The translations under genes were made by a program, and so were the position numbers. Shown here one piece after another: positions 10,195 to 21,228 of a DNA stretch of 64,000 nucleotides. The notes below the pieces were generated by a model, which was not told the origin of the DNA, made no database searches, and saw only the letters and a program-made list of their open reading frames with translations. Position 1 is the stretch's first letter. Each line of letters starts with the position of its first letter. This DNA comes from Ceriagrion tenellum. Lineage: Eukaryota; Arthropoda; Insecta; Odonata; Coenagrionidae. Where the stretch lies: NCBI GenBank assembly GCA_963169105.1, contig OY720636.1, positions 135,647,747-135,711,746 of the forward strand, given 5' to 3'.

Positions 10195-10645
10195 GTAATC
10201 GTGAGGTTTTTGGACTGTTCTTATTCTAAACCCCCAATTTTGGCACATCTTTTCACTTCTTCTTCAATGGATTACCCGCCAACGGATCCCTCCCAAATCC
10301 CTCATGTCGTCTCCTTCTTGTTTTGTCCCAAAATCCTACCCTCTTCCTTTTCAACATACCCTTATCAACATTCCCTCTCCTTTCAATGCGCCCTCCAACC
10401 ATCCCATCTACATTCTCCGGACCTCTACCTTCTCTTCTTCTCCTCTTCTACCATATTCATTACCTCATCGTTCGTCTTCCTTGACACCCAGCTCACTCTG
10501 CTCATCCCTCTTTTAACTTAGATCACAAATGCCTCAAGTCTACGTATATCCTCCCTCCGCAACGGCCTAGTCTCCGACCCATACAGCGCCATGCTTCGCA
10601 TTTTTGCGAGTTTTCACCTGCCTTTTATATCCGCTTAAATGTCTC
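10195..10645 (-). mobile_element. RTE-like retrotransposon C-terminal fragment (minus strand)
   Basis: Minus-strand translation gives MALYGSETRPLRREDIRRLE followed by AF (about 10605-10540), then SRVSW and KTNDEVMNMVEEEKK (about 10490-10440). This is the conserved segment after the reverse transcriptase in RTE-like elements ('Y-G-S-E-T-W ... R-L-E-A-F ... N-E-E-V'). Downstream pieces near 10300 fit the rest of the tail with frame changes. The plus-strand frames over the same bases are shadows. The fragment is 5'-truncated. Confidence 0.75.
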
Positions 10646-11159
10646 CACTCCAACTCCCCTCATCAATTCCATGTGTGAATGTTGCTCTTCAGCGCAATTA
10701 TGCATCTTTATTGCAACAAATTCTTTCAAATTTATATTAAGGAGCCAAGCCGATTCCAATATTTTAAAAAATGTCAGTATAATTTCATTTAAATATTGGG
10801 CACCGCACGGAAAACTCTATTTATAACATCCTGTAACTGAGAAACGAAATAAATATATAATAATTTTATCATTTGCATTGATGGAGTTAGTCATAGTTCA
10901 ACCGCAGTAAGTAGTGAATTCTACAACATAACAAGATGCGTCGAAATAGACGGTGGTTCTATTTTATTTTTTTTACTTTTATTTATTTTTTTATTTATTG
11001 ACTCACATAAAAATAATTAAAGTGAGCACTCAGTGATCCACGATTACCGCGCCAGACGCCTAAAACATTTACAAATGGGATGAATTCGTATGATGGCGTT
11101 CTCACCAGTATCGCTACAATGAAGCTTAAAATAGGGGGTCGGGAAGGGAAACTGGCGTA
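10646..11159. other. AT-rich gene-free stretch
   Basis: Contains a T/A-rich low-complexity run at about 10955-11005 and, at 11015-11075, a sequence resembling the right end of the 536-1079 repeat (GTGAGCACTCAGTG ... CGCCAGACGCC). Nothing else recognised. Confidence 0.35.
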
Positions 11160-11510
11160 GGGTAAGGCCTTTAAAGTTCTCTAGGGATAGCAAGAGGGGA
11201 TGGGGGATGAATTTCGGGAAAAAGGGGAGAGTAATATTTGTCGCCAGGGAGTGATTGCCAGAGGCCCGGAGGTATATGGAGTAGAAAAAAATTTAATGTA
11301 TACAGAAGAGGTGCGGAATGGATAGTGTAAGAGTGTAAGTTGGGCAGAGGTTGAGGGAGCTCTGAAGTGGAGGGAAGGGTAAGCAGGAAAATGGAATGTG
11401 GGGAGGAGGTCGCTTCGGGACTTGTGTGTAGCGAGGGAAATGTGTCGAGAGTAAGGTGAAGAAAATCTGAAAAAACGTTACCAGGAGAGATACTACAAGG
11501 ACCAGTCACG
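11160..11510. other. Purine-rich stretch, unrecognised
   Basis: Strong G/A bias on the plus strand. A minus-strand frame of 112 codons follows from that bias; its serine, proline and leucine-rich translation matches no family I know. Confidence 0.3.
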
Positions 11511-11577
11511 GCATTACCGTAGCAGAATCTATCATAAATAATAGCAAAATTTCACAGAGTATTATCATATTTCTTAA

Positions 11578-11650
11578 CCAAAGTTCACACTCGGATCCCT
11601 CAAAATCGCGCCACGTGCTTTAGCCAGTTAAGCCATCGAAACGCCCTAAA
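11578..11650 (-). mobile_element. tRNA-derived SINE head (minus strand)
   Basis: On the minus strand, ATGGCTTAACTGGCTAAAGC reads like an A box and GGGATCCGAGTGTGAA like a degenerate B box about 30 bases on. The spacing is that of a tRNA-like Pol III promoter. The arms do not fold into a full cloverleaf that I can see, so a SINE relic is more likely than a tRNA gene. Confidence 0.45.
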
Positions 11651-12939
11651 CCTTTTGGATGTTTGTGGTATTAAACGGAACAAGGTTTTAGATGGGCTAA
11701 AAACAAGACAGACTACTATTGAATAATTTTTCCTCAGTGAAACTTAGCACTCTGAAGAGTGTGACATAAGTCTATGACACGGGGTTGTTTACCCATAATC
11801 AAGGCCATGGTACGAAGGCTTTGTTTGCTTTAGTTGTGTTGACCTTTATCAATCTATGAAGCCAATGCATGAGTGTATGAAGCTACTAATATTTTGACTT
11901 CCGCAGGCACGTGAAATATGAAAGATGAAGTAATCTCTATTTCACCGAGGAAAAAGTAATTTCGAAATTTTTTAAAAATATTTCCTTACGCCTAATCTGA
12001 GTGAAGAAGAAAATGCCATGATAAGATTGTTAGTATTTTCATTGCTTCTAAAAAATTGGCATCAAAGTAACTCATGAGGTACAGAATTGCAAAAGCATTT
12101 CTGCGGTAAATATTACCGAACCGTTAATCTTGCCCGTTTAGTAAGCATACTACCATATTACCCAGACCACAGTCTAAATGAAGTAAACGTTTAGCTTAAC
12201 GGGCATAATACTTTATTTACACCAAACAATGAAACAGAAATAATGAACGCCATTTCTCCGCAGGCTGCGTTATGGGAATGTAAAAAAATGAATAATGGAA
12301 ATCAGGAGTAGAAATTATATACGTTTGCGTTTGTCAGGGTTCTTATCTTATCGTGAAACTCCCATGGGAAAAACAACTTTTAAAACGATTACATAAAGAA
12401 AATGTCCAGAATACTTCCTTAAATTTTGTCCATCCAGTGGATTCAGTGACAAATTAGAATCATATTTTCAGTATCAGTCCCAAACATTTACTACTCGGCT
12501 TTATCCTAAACTTATAATTTGTGTATAACAATCAAAAATCTTATAATTCTCGCCCCAGAGCCTCAAAGCTAAGACTCGAGATTTGGAGCTGGTAAAAAAA
12601 GAAACTCTAAAAGGAGGGAAGTAAAGGAATATAATGGAAAAGGAGAAACAAAATGAAAATCGTCGCGTGATTGCTTATGAAGGAGTACGGAGAGGAAAGC
12701 CATTTCCACATGTAGGTACCCGCAAGGATTTCACTCTCACTCCAAATTCGTCAAGTTCTCTTTCCGTGTCGATGGCGTATTTAAGACTGAGTTAAAAGGC
12801 GCGCAAGAAATGAGCGAGAACGGCAAACTTGTTTACGCCAGCACGATGAAGCAGAAACATAGGAGGATATACTAGATACCATCGCATGTGTTGGGAGATT
12901 GAGGTGGCGAAAGTGATGAAAGATGCACGGCAATAAAAT
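11651..12939. other. Gene-free region
   Basis: AT-rich with no recognisable frame, RNA or repeat. Confidence 0.4.
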
Positions 12940-13150
12940 TTCGGATGGAGACTCGTCTGCGCTGCGATGGGTGTGAAGATGTGAGGGAGAGTTGTGCGGG
13001 TGTAGAGCAAGTACGACGGGTGGGATGTGTGAGAATGGGAGCTGGGGGATGCGGGGAGCGGGGTGCGGGAGTGACAGGACGGGTGACAGAGAGACAGAAA
13101 GGGGGAAGTAGGCGTCAGAGACATGCGCTGGGAATGAGAGCTATCGCGAT
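12940..13150. other. G-rich patch with overlapping chance frames
   Basis: Locally G-rich on the plus strand. Frames of 90 codons (plus, 12945-13217) and 127 codons (minus, 12792-13175) overlap; both are explained by composition and neither is recognisable. Confidence 0.3.
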
Positions 13151-14229
13151 ACGTCGAGTATGCTTGAGATATCACGCTGCGAAATCAATCACCTGTGCTT
13201 TACCATATTTCTGCTAAGGGGGATCCTCAAAGACATGTTTTTCAGAAGGCAATGATCTTGAGGTCGGACAAGCTGTCTTTGGGGCTCAAGATAACGCAGG
13301 AATTCCTTCGTCATTTTTTTTCAAATTTCTGAGGAATACGCACGCACTTGCAATGTTCCCTAGCCTGAATTTCACTCATATTTTTTTGTTCTTTTTCTAA
13401 GGTGTTGTGTCTTTCTGTAAGTACTGCTATGTAATTTTTAGTTATTTTCTGATGATATAAATTTTCTACGAAATGAAGGAGGTAGTTCACGGCCTTCTAC
13501 TTAATTCAACTTTATAATATGGCCAAGGATTGTGAAACTTTTATCGCTTAACGTAGCCTCAAGACATTTGACAAAAATGACGAAAAAAGCATAAAGATAG
13601 GTAACTTACTACCATAATGGCTCCTAACAACAAACAATGTGTCAGGCGCCAAGAATAGTATTATTAAACAGAACAGCTAAATGCAATTTCGTCTAAACTT
13701 GGAATGCCGCAAAGAAAAATCTTGTCATTTCCTGCTTTAATTTAAAGAAATTTTTAAAATACAACTCCAGGATCACTTCTATTACTACCTATAAGGTCAT
13801 TTTCAACAAATAAACAAATGCACTTATGTGGTCCAAGAATTTTTTTCGATTTATTAAAGAAATTGTTAAAACATACAATCAACGCCGCCCGATTGCTGCA
13901 CCAGTCACATTTATGGAATAAAGTGCAATATTCACTAAATATTATTGGATATGCAATACAGTACGACGCCACACGATGCACACGAGAGGCTAATGCGCAA
14001 CAGTGATGAAGAATATTGCGATATTCAAAGTACTGAAAAATAGGGGCGGGAGTTTCGTTTAGTGCGGAGGGCCAGTCAGAAATCCATTTCGATTGCGGCC
14101 AGTACAAGCGCTTTGAGAAGTTGAAGTCGCTTCGAGAAAAACTCACTACAATCTGACGTTCCGTTTCGAATCATTTCACTTCGAGACTTCAAGACAGGGT
14201 TTCAGGTAATGTCATAGCAATGGGTGATT
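13151..14229. other. Gene-free region
   Basis: A minus-strand frame of 130 codons (13754-14146) has no recognisable domain. Otherwise AT-rich with nothing identified. Confidence 0.35.
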
Positions 14230-14520
14230 TTATCCACTCTTCCGTCGAACTTATCCACTCTACCAACGAACAGCAAAATATTACCTTTTCCTGCAATTTT
14301 CTCGCAAAAGGAACTTGAAATAACATTATATTCGATAGTAGAAGGGAAGAGACACGGGGAAAATAGCATTTTTCCAAACAATAATAGTACAAATTTTGCG
14401 GAAAACTGTTAATGAGATGTGACAATAGCCCGGAAGTTGATTGAAAATAAAAAATGCCTTAATCCGCCTTATTTTATAGTTATTATTTGCTGATTACTGA
14501 TGTCAAATTAGCGATAATTC
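14230..14520 (+). repeat. Dispersed ~250-bp repeat, copy 1
   Basis: From about 14268 the sequence closely matches 20991-21228 in the same orientation, with shared blocks such as CCTGCAATTTTCTCGCAAAA, GGAACTTGAAAT, CACGGGGAAAATAGC, GCGGAAAACTGTT and GATGTCAAATTAGCGATA. A 21-base tandem duplication (TTATCCACTC...CGAAC) at 14230-14270 precedes it. There is no coding capacity or clear inverted termini. A GC-rich block follows within 300 bases in both copies. Confidence 0.7.
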
Positions 14521-14569
14521 ATATTTAAGAGTCTCGTGATTTTTTAGCAAAGTTGTTTAGTTCTCTGCC

Positions 14570-15350
14570 TTACTCACTCTCTCTCTCTCTCGTTACCTCC
14601 TCTCCTGCCCCCCCTCCTCTCACTTCACATCTCCACTTGTACCTCCGTTCTTTCCCGCTCAGGTCCGCTCCAGGAAGTTTTGCGGGAGCAATACGACTGA
14701 CAGGAGGTTCTGGGAAATGAAATGGCGCTATCTGAGGACTATTGGAACGGAATAGTAGGAGAGAGAGAGAGAGAGACAAGGGATGGAATGTATTGTGAGA
14801 TCCGCAGCCCTCCGCTTTCCCCGCCACTCCGCCCCTTCTCCCGTTGTGTGCTGCCCCCGCCCCCCCGGTGACTGGGTGGGGTGTGTGAGGAGTGTGTGAT
14901 TGTTCCTTTGAGGCCAGCACACAGGACGCGCGGTGTGTAGAGCAATGGAAGCTGGAGAGGCGATGACTATGACGACACTGGGGGACAGTTGTCATCTGAC
15001 GAGGGTGTGAGGGGAGCGCGTTGAATGTGGGAATGGGAGAGAGGGAATGAGAAGGAATGGGGAGAGCTTGCGCTCTTGGAGGAGGGGAGAGCGAACTGGA
15101 ATGAAACGCGAGATCAAAACAATGGCCCTTGGGGATGATGGCAGATGATGAGGAAAGAATGCGAAGGGGACTGCAGGGCGATGGAATTTTGGTGAGTCGA
15201 TCCCGTTGTCCTCCGTCACAAAAAGGCGCGTTGAAACGGCGAGTGAATGGGGGAGGAAGCGTGATGAAAGCATTGTGTCTGAAATATCAATTGCCCTGCA
15301 CGTCCACCGTAGGTGGAAATTGAAGAGTTATCAAGGACACTCCGTAGGTT
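14570..15350. other. GC-rich island with CT and GA microsatellites
   Basis: This block is much richer in G+C and CpG than its surroundings, with a (CT)n run at about 14575-14590 and a (GA)n run at 14757-14776. Several overlapping frames up to 141 codons occur on both strands, as expected from composition; none is recognisable. A donor-like GGTGAGTCG lies near 15191. It could be a promoter or 5' exon of an unseen gene, but I see no transcription-start element that would prove it. Confidence 0.35.
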
Positions 15351-15904
15351 CAATTAGTAGTGTCAACAAGTTAAAATTCGCAAGTGATAACGTCACAATG
15401 TTGGTATTCACTTATATCATTTGACTTTACCTATGTTTTTCGGGTATCAGATAAATATATCCCAAGCAAAATAAAACAAGAGAGCAGCGAACCAAGATGG
15501 TGCGATGTGGAATTGAGATAATTGTTAAGACGATAGAGACATGCCTATTCAAAATGAAAATAGCCCCGTGCATGCTTATGACCGTGAGTCAATAATTGAA
15601 AAATATAATTGTACAACGCCACTGCAAAGGAAGCGTTTCAGAATACATCCATGGATCATAATCGCTGAAAAATTGTATAGCAGAGACAACTAAAAAGTAT
15701 TTTGGCCATACATAAGGGAAGTTCATGGCAGAAGATCAATATTAAATATACTGAGAAAGAATAAAGGTGATGTTTTAACAAAAGTTCGGAGAAAGCTAAT
15801 TTATTAAACTCATACTTTCAAAGCGTGTTCGCCAAGTCATCCCAGAATGCAGTCGTGGCAGTAGAGGATCCTCACCGGCTAAAAATGCCACCTGTACTGT
15901 ACTG
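15351..15904. other. Gene-free spacer
   Basis: AT-rich; nothing recognised before the CR1-like 3' end. Confidence 0.35.
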
Positions 15905-16655
15905 TATTACATCTACATCTACTTAATACTCCGCGAGCCGCCGCTTGTGAGTGTGGCAGGGGGTGTTAGGTCACCAGACGTGTAAAGATGTAAGTTTTTT
16001 TGAGATGAAATGGTGACATGTATTATAGGAGTGTATTTAGTGGAGCTCAGTTTTTATTGTGGTCGCTTATTGTACGAGGAAATAAAAAGTTTTTGCACCT
16101 ATCTGTTCGGCAGTGTTTCTCTCTTATTTTATTGCATCTGTCAGGCCTAGAGTTGTAGTGAGGAGTCATGATAATATTCTCTATGTCGTTCTGAAAAATA
16201 TCAGTTCTGAATCTATTAAGCAACCTAAGTCTATCTTGTAGCCTCCGAGTCTCTTGGGACCCTCACCTTAAACCCTCAAAAAATTGTGAGACACAATATG
16301 TACGCTCGTAGCAGTTTTTAACGAAGCGCGCTGCTTTCCTTTGTATTTCATTAATTTTTTTGGTTAAATCTATTTTACCAGGGTCCCAAATGCTCGCGGC
16401 GTATTCGAGATGTAGTCTAACCAGAGTTAAGTAGCATCTCTATTTGACTTTTTCATCTGAGGACCTTCCAAATATACGTTTAACAAAACCTAGATTTTTT
16501 TTATTCTGTGCCGCAAATGTTTTGTATGTGAAATCCCCAGGATATATCAGATGTAAAAGTAACTCCAAGATATTTTACTGTATCTGAAGATTTTATGGTT
16601 ACTCCACCGATAATTTAAGAACCTAATTGGCAATATTTTCCCATAAAATATTAGT
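15905..16655 (-). mobile_element. CR1/Jockey-like retrotransposon 3' part (minus strand)
   Basis: The minus strand encodes the end of the reverse transcriptase ORF from about 16655: KSSDTVKYLGVTFTSDISWG, then relics of the 'L-E-Y-A-A-S-V-W-D-P' block (the plus-strand GGGTCCCAAATGCTCGCGGC near 16380), and DRLRLLNRF with FRTDIFQND near 16200. Its 3' UTR matches that of the copy at 60.7-60.9 kb (both have CCGAACAGATAGGT- or CCAAACAGATAGGT-type, GACCACAATAAAA- or AACCACAATAAAA-type and GAGCTC blocks). The element ends in a short TAGATG-type tail at 15908-15922. It is 5'-truncated, with stops and shifts throughout. Confidence 0.8.
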
Positions 16656-17500
16656 CTCTGGTGAGGATAACCTTCCGGTAGATGAAATGTTTCTTGCGTA
16701 TCAAAAAGAGTTTGGTAAACTGCCCTTAAGGAATTTTTCAATCTAAAATCTGACGACCTGAGCGACGACGTAATTTCCTGGATAAGCGAATTCCTGCGCG
16801 ATCGAGTGCTAAGGGTTGTATCAGGTGGCTCCTTCTCTAATGAGGTTAAAGTTGCTATCCACAGGGGAGTGTCATTGGTCCACTTCCGTTCCATTAGAAT
16901 ATTTACGATATCGGTGACTAGTTGATTATTTACAGACGATGCAGCAATGCACAGAAAACAGTCTAGCAATATCTATAAGGAAGCGCTAATGAAGGACCTC
17001 AAGGTATTTCAAACGTGGTGCAATGCGTGGCAGCTCAAATTATATCATAAAAAATGTGTTGGAAAAAACTTCTGGCAAAGGAAAAAAAGTTTTCTCATTA
17101 TAGCAATTGCATACATCATAACCAACTGGGAAATTTAGAATCCGCTACTCAGCTTAGCTTGGCGAACTTATTCTCTCTCGTGGGGCAAACATATTCTGGA
17201 AATAACCGGTCAAGCTAATCGTAAATTGCGATTTGTTAAATAAGCACTGGGCAATTGCGACGATAAATTAAAAGAAATAAGCTATTTCTCCCTTAATAGA
17301 ACTAACTTGAAAAACGCTGCCAGTATTTGAGATCCTTATGAGGTAGGCCAAAAAACCGAGTTGGAACGCGTGCAGGATACGTAGATGACCTTCATGATAG
17401 CTTCGTTACTGTTTTTGACCTTTGGGGAAAACCGGACTGGGAATCACTATCAGATCATCGGTTAAAAATTCAACTTTACTTTAACGTACATTCTAAACCA
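16656..17500 (+). mobile_element. CR1/Jockey-like reverse transcriptase fragment (plus strand)
   Basis: Plus-strand relics in order: EMFLAYQKEFGKLPLRN (motif A region, aspartate lost, about 16680), LKSDDLSDDVISWISEFLRDR as two blocks (16735-16805), a degraded GVSLVHF (motif B), LFTDDAAM (motif C with FADD altered to FTDD, about 16928), DLKVFQTWCNAWQLKLYHKKC in two blocks (16997-17060), ANRKLRFVK, LGNCDDKLKEISYFSLNRT, AASI-DPYEVGQKTELERVQ and a final WESLSDHRLKIQL near 17440. The order is that of CR1/Jockey-type elements. It starts at motif A and lies head to head with the minus-strand copy at 15905-16655. Confidence 0.8.
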
Positions 17501-17925
17501 ATATATTTTTAACTACGTTATTAAGGTCTTACAAACTCCAACATGCTACGGTAAATCAGATCATGAGAACAAAATTAGATTATTAGGCTAAGGAGTAAAT
17601 AGACTGCAATGTATAAAATACCGTTTTTCCCGCGATCAATAAAAGGCTATAATGGCTGTTAATGGGACTTTGAAGTAGGTTAGTTGACAAGCAGTGTAGC
17701 TGATTATTTGCTCCGAAATACTAATTTCTTATACTGTAAAGTAGTACTAACATCACGTTTTGCATGATCCCTGCATGGCTCTTGCATATCGTTCACCCAG
17801 TTGCTCAACGTCTTAACACAAATAGATTCTCTTGCATTGGTGTATGATGTAGTTCACATTGGTGAAATTCACTGGTATGTATACATTATAGTACATGTTA
17901 GTGATAACCCACCCACTGCCACTTA
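17501..17925. other. Gene-free spacer
   Basis: AT-rich; nothing recognised. Confidence 0.35.
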
Positions 17926-17975
17926 CCAAGGAGGGTAACATTTAGGGTAACCTTTCAGGGTAACATTTAGACATC
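17926..17975 (+). repeat. Short tandem repeat, AGGGTAACATTT-type
   Basis: Three adjacent units: AGGGTAACATTT, AGGGTAACCTTTC, AGGGTAACATTT. Too short and diverged to call telomeric. Confidence 0.6.
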
Positions 17976-17984
17976 TGGTTACAA

Positions 17985-18065
17985 GCATTTCCGTTGGTTG
18001 GTTAGCGTGTCAGCCTGTTGTGCCTAAGGGCAGTGAAAATTAAAGTTGGAATTTAGAGCAAAAAG
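17985..18065 (+). mobile_element. Possible tRNA-derived SINE head
   Basis: GTTGGTTGGTTAGCGTGTCA resembles an A box; a degraded GTTGGAATTTAGAG about 35 bases on could be a B-box relic. Weak. Confidence 0.25.
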
Positions 18066-18367
18066 TGGCTGAAACATATGACTGGTTGTCGTGATACCGG
18101 CAGAAATAGTGCGTCACTCATTTGTGTGATTTTCCTTATGAATACAAAGTAAATATTACCTGATAGCATATTTTCTTAGGATGAGAATTTGAAAATGAAA
18201 TGAATCAAAGTTTTCCAAAACAGCAGGTAATGCATGAATAATTGAGTGATTTATATGCAATGACAATTGTTTTATTCGCTCTGTGTACTGCAAGAAAAAA
18301 TGTAGATAGATAAGAGAAAATATAGATAGTATTTTCGGCGTTCATTTTATGCAAAAACAGCAGAGGC
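18066..18367. other. AT-rich spacer
   Basis: Nothing recognised. Confidence 0.35.
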
Positions 18368-19095
18368 TACGCGGAATCGTCAAATTTTTGCCTTATCATT
18401 GAAAAAAGCGGAAAATCCCTAGATGTATTTACGTAAAAGACATACCTAAAAGGTATAGCAGTTGGCATAAAAATTGATTTTAGAATAAGAACCCATGTAT
18501 GCCTTTATTCTATTATATAGGCCGCTTCTCATTTGTTTATTGGTGGTTTCCCGTAATAGTTGACGTTTGATCACAATATTTCCTCGATATAATTATGTAT
18601 CAGCAAAATGATCCCAGGAAAAACGAAACTTCCCCCAACAGTGAATAATAATAAAGAGTTTGGTCAATATGACCGAATTTGGAAATGAATGATTTGGAGC
18701 TAGAATAATGAGAATCTTAAAAGGTTCAATTGTAAGCATGAGGATACTATGTATTCAGAATAAGAGAGCTATGATGCTCTTCTCGAATTAACGAGATAGT
18801 TATTTTTCGTGAAATACTTGGACATCATTACGCTAGAATTATTAAAATGGTACTGATTGCATATAAAGCCAGTTCTTTATGCATCTCCAAATGCAATAAT
18901 ACCCATCTCTAACTGAATGAACCATGCTAGGGTCTCACTTTTTTCACCAATCAAATAACGAAAACGCTTTTCGTGGGTCTGACTAAATTTGTTATTGGCT
19001 ATGATCGTGGGTCTTTTACGTAAATACATCTAGGGATTTACCGCTTTTTTTCAATGGTAAGGCGTAAATTAAAAAGTAAAAAGTGATTCCGCGTA
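18368..19095. mobile_element. TA-flanked non-autonomous inverted-repeat element, 728 bp
   Basis: Long inverted repeats of about 75-85 bases run 18368-18441 and 19011-19095. They share CGCGGAATC at the outer ends and CCTAGATGTATTTACGTAAAA at the inner part on the left, its inverse on the right. TA sits at both outer boundaries (TA-CGCGG left, CCGCG-TA right), as expected for Tc1/mariner-type insertion. The interior is AT-rich with no transposase. The arms differ by small indels, so the insertion is not recent. Confidence 0.65.
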
Positions 19096-19640
19096 AAAAT
19101 TATTACGACCATAAAACAATTTTAGAAGTCTGTGCTGGTATTGTAATAAATTTTTATAAACTACTGGTCATTTTTTCCACCGAGGATAAACACGTTAATC
19201 GGTGAATGGTGAGAACACTTTATGGTTGAGGGAAGGCGGGGAGAGACTCGATATCTACAACGAGGAACAAATAATTTCATTCATTAAAGCTCTTCACATG
19301 GCAACCAAGTAGGCAAAAGGCTTCCAATAAAATTTCAAAGTATTCCACAGATACTCTAGCAAATGCTCTTAATAGGTATAGCCAACAAGACGGTCACCAC
19401 AGGTTCAATCACGACAAAAACGCCATGAAATTTGCTGTGAAATTACTCGCGTTGAACTTCTATGAAAGACGGCTCTTAACTTATCAAGAAAAAATTCAGG
19501 AATATTTTCGTGGATGAAAAAACTCTTTATATTCTTCAGCGTATATCGAGATATAGGCAGGTGATTCAGCAAGGCCACCACATGAGAATAGCCCGTCCGT
19601 GGCGCTAGAACGTTTTCTGCAAGCCGATAAACGCTGTTAA
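19096..19640. other. Gene-free spacer
   Basis: Only a minus-strand frame of 84 codons (19405-19659) without recognisable content. Confidence 0.35.
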
Positions 19641-20361
19641 ATGGGATCCTGGATGTCAAGGGACGAGTTGATGGAGTTCTTGAGTGAACATCGATTGGAG
19701 AATCTCACGGCGTGTACGCGCGGGTGGAACACAGGAGGACGCATTCAGCCGCCACCGCTGTGTCCTCTTCTTCCATCATTCCTGGAACCACTTCGCAAAC
19801 GCAAATACACAATCGACTTCAACCCTTGCCCCGCAACTCATCCACACCACACCTGCGAAACACACCAAAGCGACCAAGAAGAGTCGCTACACGCCCGCCC
19901 CGGTGCGACAAAGTCCGGAACTTCCATCCTGGAGGGAAACAATTACCGGCGCCTATCCGATTGGGACGGTTTTATCCGAGGATGTATCGGCGGTGGGGAA
20001 GCCTAAACCATCGCCATTCTCAACTGCATTGCTACGCCGCCGGTCTATCCCCGTTGCGGCGGTCCTGGGAAGAGATAGCGAGCACGAAAGAAAGGAAGCG
20101 CGGGCGGTGGTGGTGTTGTGCAGGAACGCGGACACGTGCTCCATGTACGTGTATCGCCCTCGTTCACTCTCTCTTCATGTTCTCCTTGGCAACCGCGGCT
20201 GCCGCGCCCCGCCCCCTTTTTCGATACCACCACCCGGTCTTGCTCTCACCTCTTCCATCTCACTTCGTTTCTTTTCTCACCCGCTTACACGCCGCCGCCG
20301 GGGAGCAGAGCCGACTAGGCTCGGGATGTGGCACACGTGTCTGGCATTTAAGGTAGTTTGA
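19641..20361 (+). other. GC-rich, CpG-rich island with overlapping long frames
   Basis: Two plus-strand frames stay open for 225 codons (19684-20361) and 214 codons (19712-20356) and a third for 121 codons (19641-20006). Overlapping open frames over the same bases mean that at most one can be coding; the usual cause is a GC-rich, stop-poor composition. The translations are arginine, proline and serine-rich, with no domain I know. The island is flanked by AT-rich DNA and is followed 650 bp on by repeat copy 2. It could be a promoter-associated island or a first exon. Confidence 0.3.
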
Positions 20362-20990
20362 GCAAAAAATCATTTGACTTAGAATTCAATGAATTTGGTC
20401 TCCTTTTAAAGAGAAATATCTCACCTATCCAATGACATAAAAAATTCTACCCCTTACCACATTACTTTCGGAGATATTTTCCAAAATATACCAGTCAATT
20501 TACATGGGAAATGGTACGTTTATGCACTCCAGAGAGACATTATTTACAAAATGAGGAATTTCTAATACTTAGATGTCGTAAAAAAACCAACCACATGTAG
20601 TTTGTCTCTTTTCTCAACTATATTTGCAAATTAATCATGTTGTCACCGCAGTAGGTTCTTGGATATCAAAAAAACCTTCCGTTTCGAAGGAGTTTCAAAC
20701 GCACCGCGCGAAAGAAATGAGTCAAGTTAAAAACTTATTTAGATATTTTCATTTAAATACTTCCAATTTCTGTCATATAAAACTATATTATTGTACCATT
20801 AATAATGCAATATTTATTAATGTGTCCTGCAGCTGGTGAAATGGAAACACATAATTCGAATATGGTCTCAATTATGGCTAGGGAACTATCTCGCTCGGAC
20901 TACCTTAAGGTTTTTACACCGCATAAAAGATGTATTTATTTTTTTTACATTCTGAGTACCTACTAAAAGTAATTGACTTCTCTATAATAT
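20362..20990. other. Gene-free spacer
   Basis: AAAAAATCATTTGACTT at about 20366-20382 is shared with the SINE-containing structure at 26543-26559, probably a short repeat relic. Nothing else recognised. Confidence 0.35.
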
Positions 20991-21228
20991 GAACAGCTAA
21001 ATATTACCCTTCCCTGCAATTTTCTCGCAAAAGGAACTTGAAATTAGATCATGTTTGATAGAAAAAGGGGAGCAACACGGGGAAAATAGCCTTTTTCCAA
21101 ACAATTATAATACTATTCTGGCGGAAAACTGTTTACGAAAAGCGAGAACAGCCCCCGGAAATTGATTGAAAATAAAAATTTTTATGGTCATTATTGGCTG
21201 ATTACTGATGTCAAATTAGCGATAGTTC
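20991..21228 (+). repeat. Dispersed ~250-bp repeat, copy 2
   Basis: The counterpart of 14268-14520 in the same orientation, colinear over nearly its whole length with scattered substitutions and small indels. Non-coding. No target duplication or terminal inverted repeat was seen, so the repeat class is unknown. Confidence 0.7.

Noticed and set aside
14572..14780. CT and GA runs as inverted-repeat termini
   Set aside because: They are simple microsatellites; inverse complementarity of (CT)n and (GA)n is automatic.
16547..16969. 140-codon minus-strand frame as one protein
   Set aside because: It runs across two oppositely oriented CR1-like fragments; half of it is antisense to the plus-strand RT.
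17926..17975. Interstitial telomeric repeat
   Set aside because: The unit is about 12 bases (AGGGTAACATTT) with only three copies, not TTAGG or TTAGGG arrays.
19684..20361. 225-codon open frame as a host gene
   Set aside because: Two overlapping plus-strand frames stay open at similar length and a third is open over the first half; the block is GC-rich and stop-poor, and the translation has no recognisable domain. Composition explains it.
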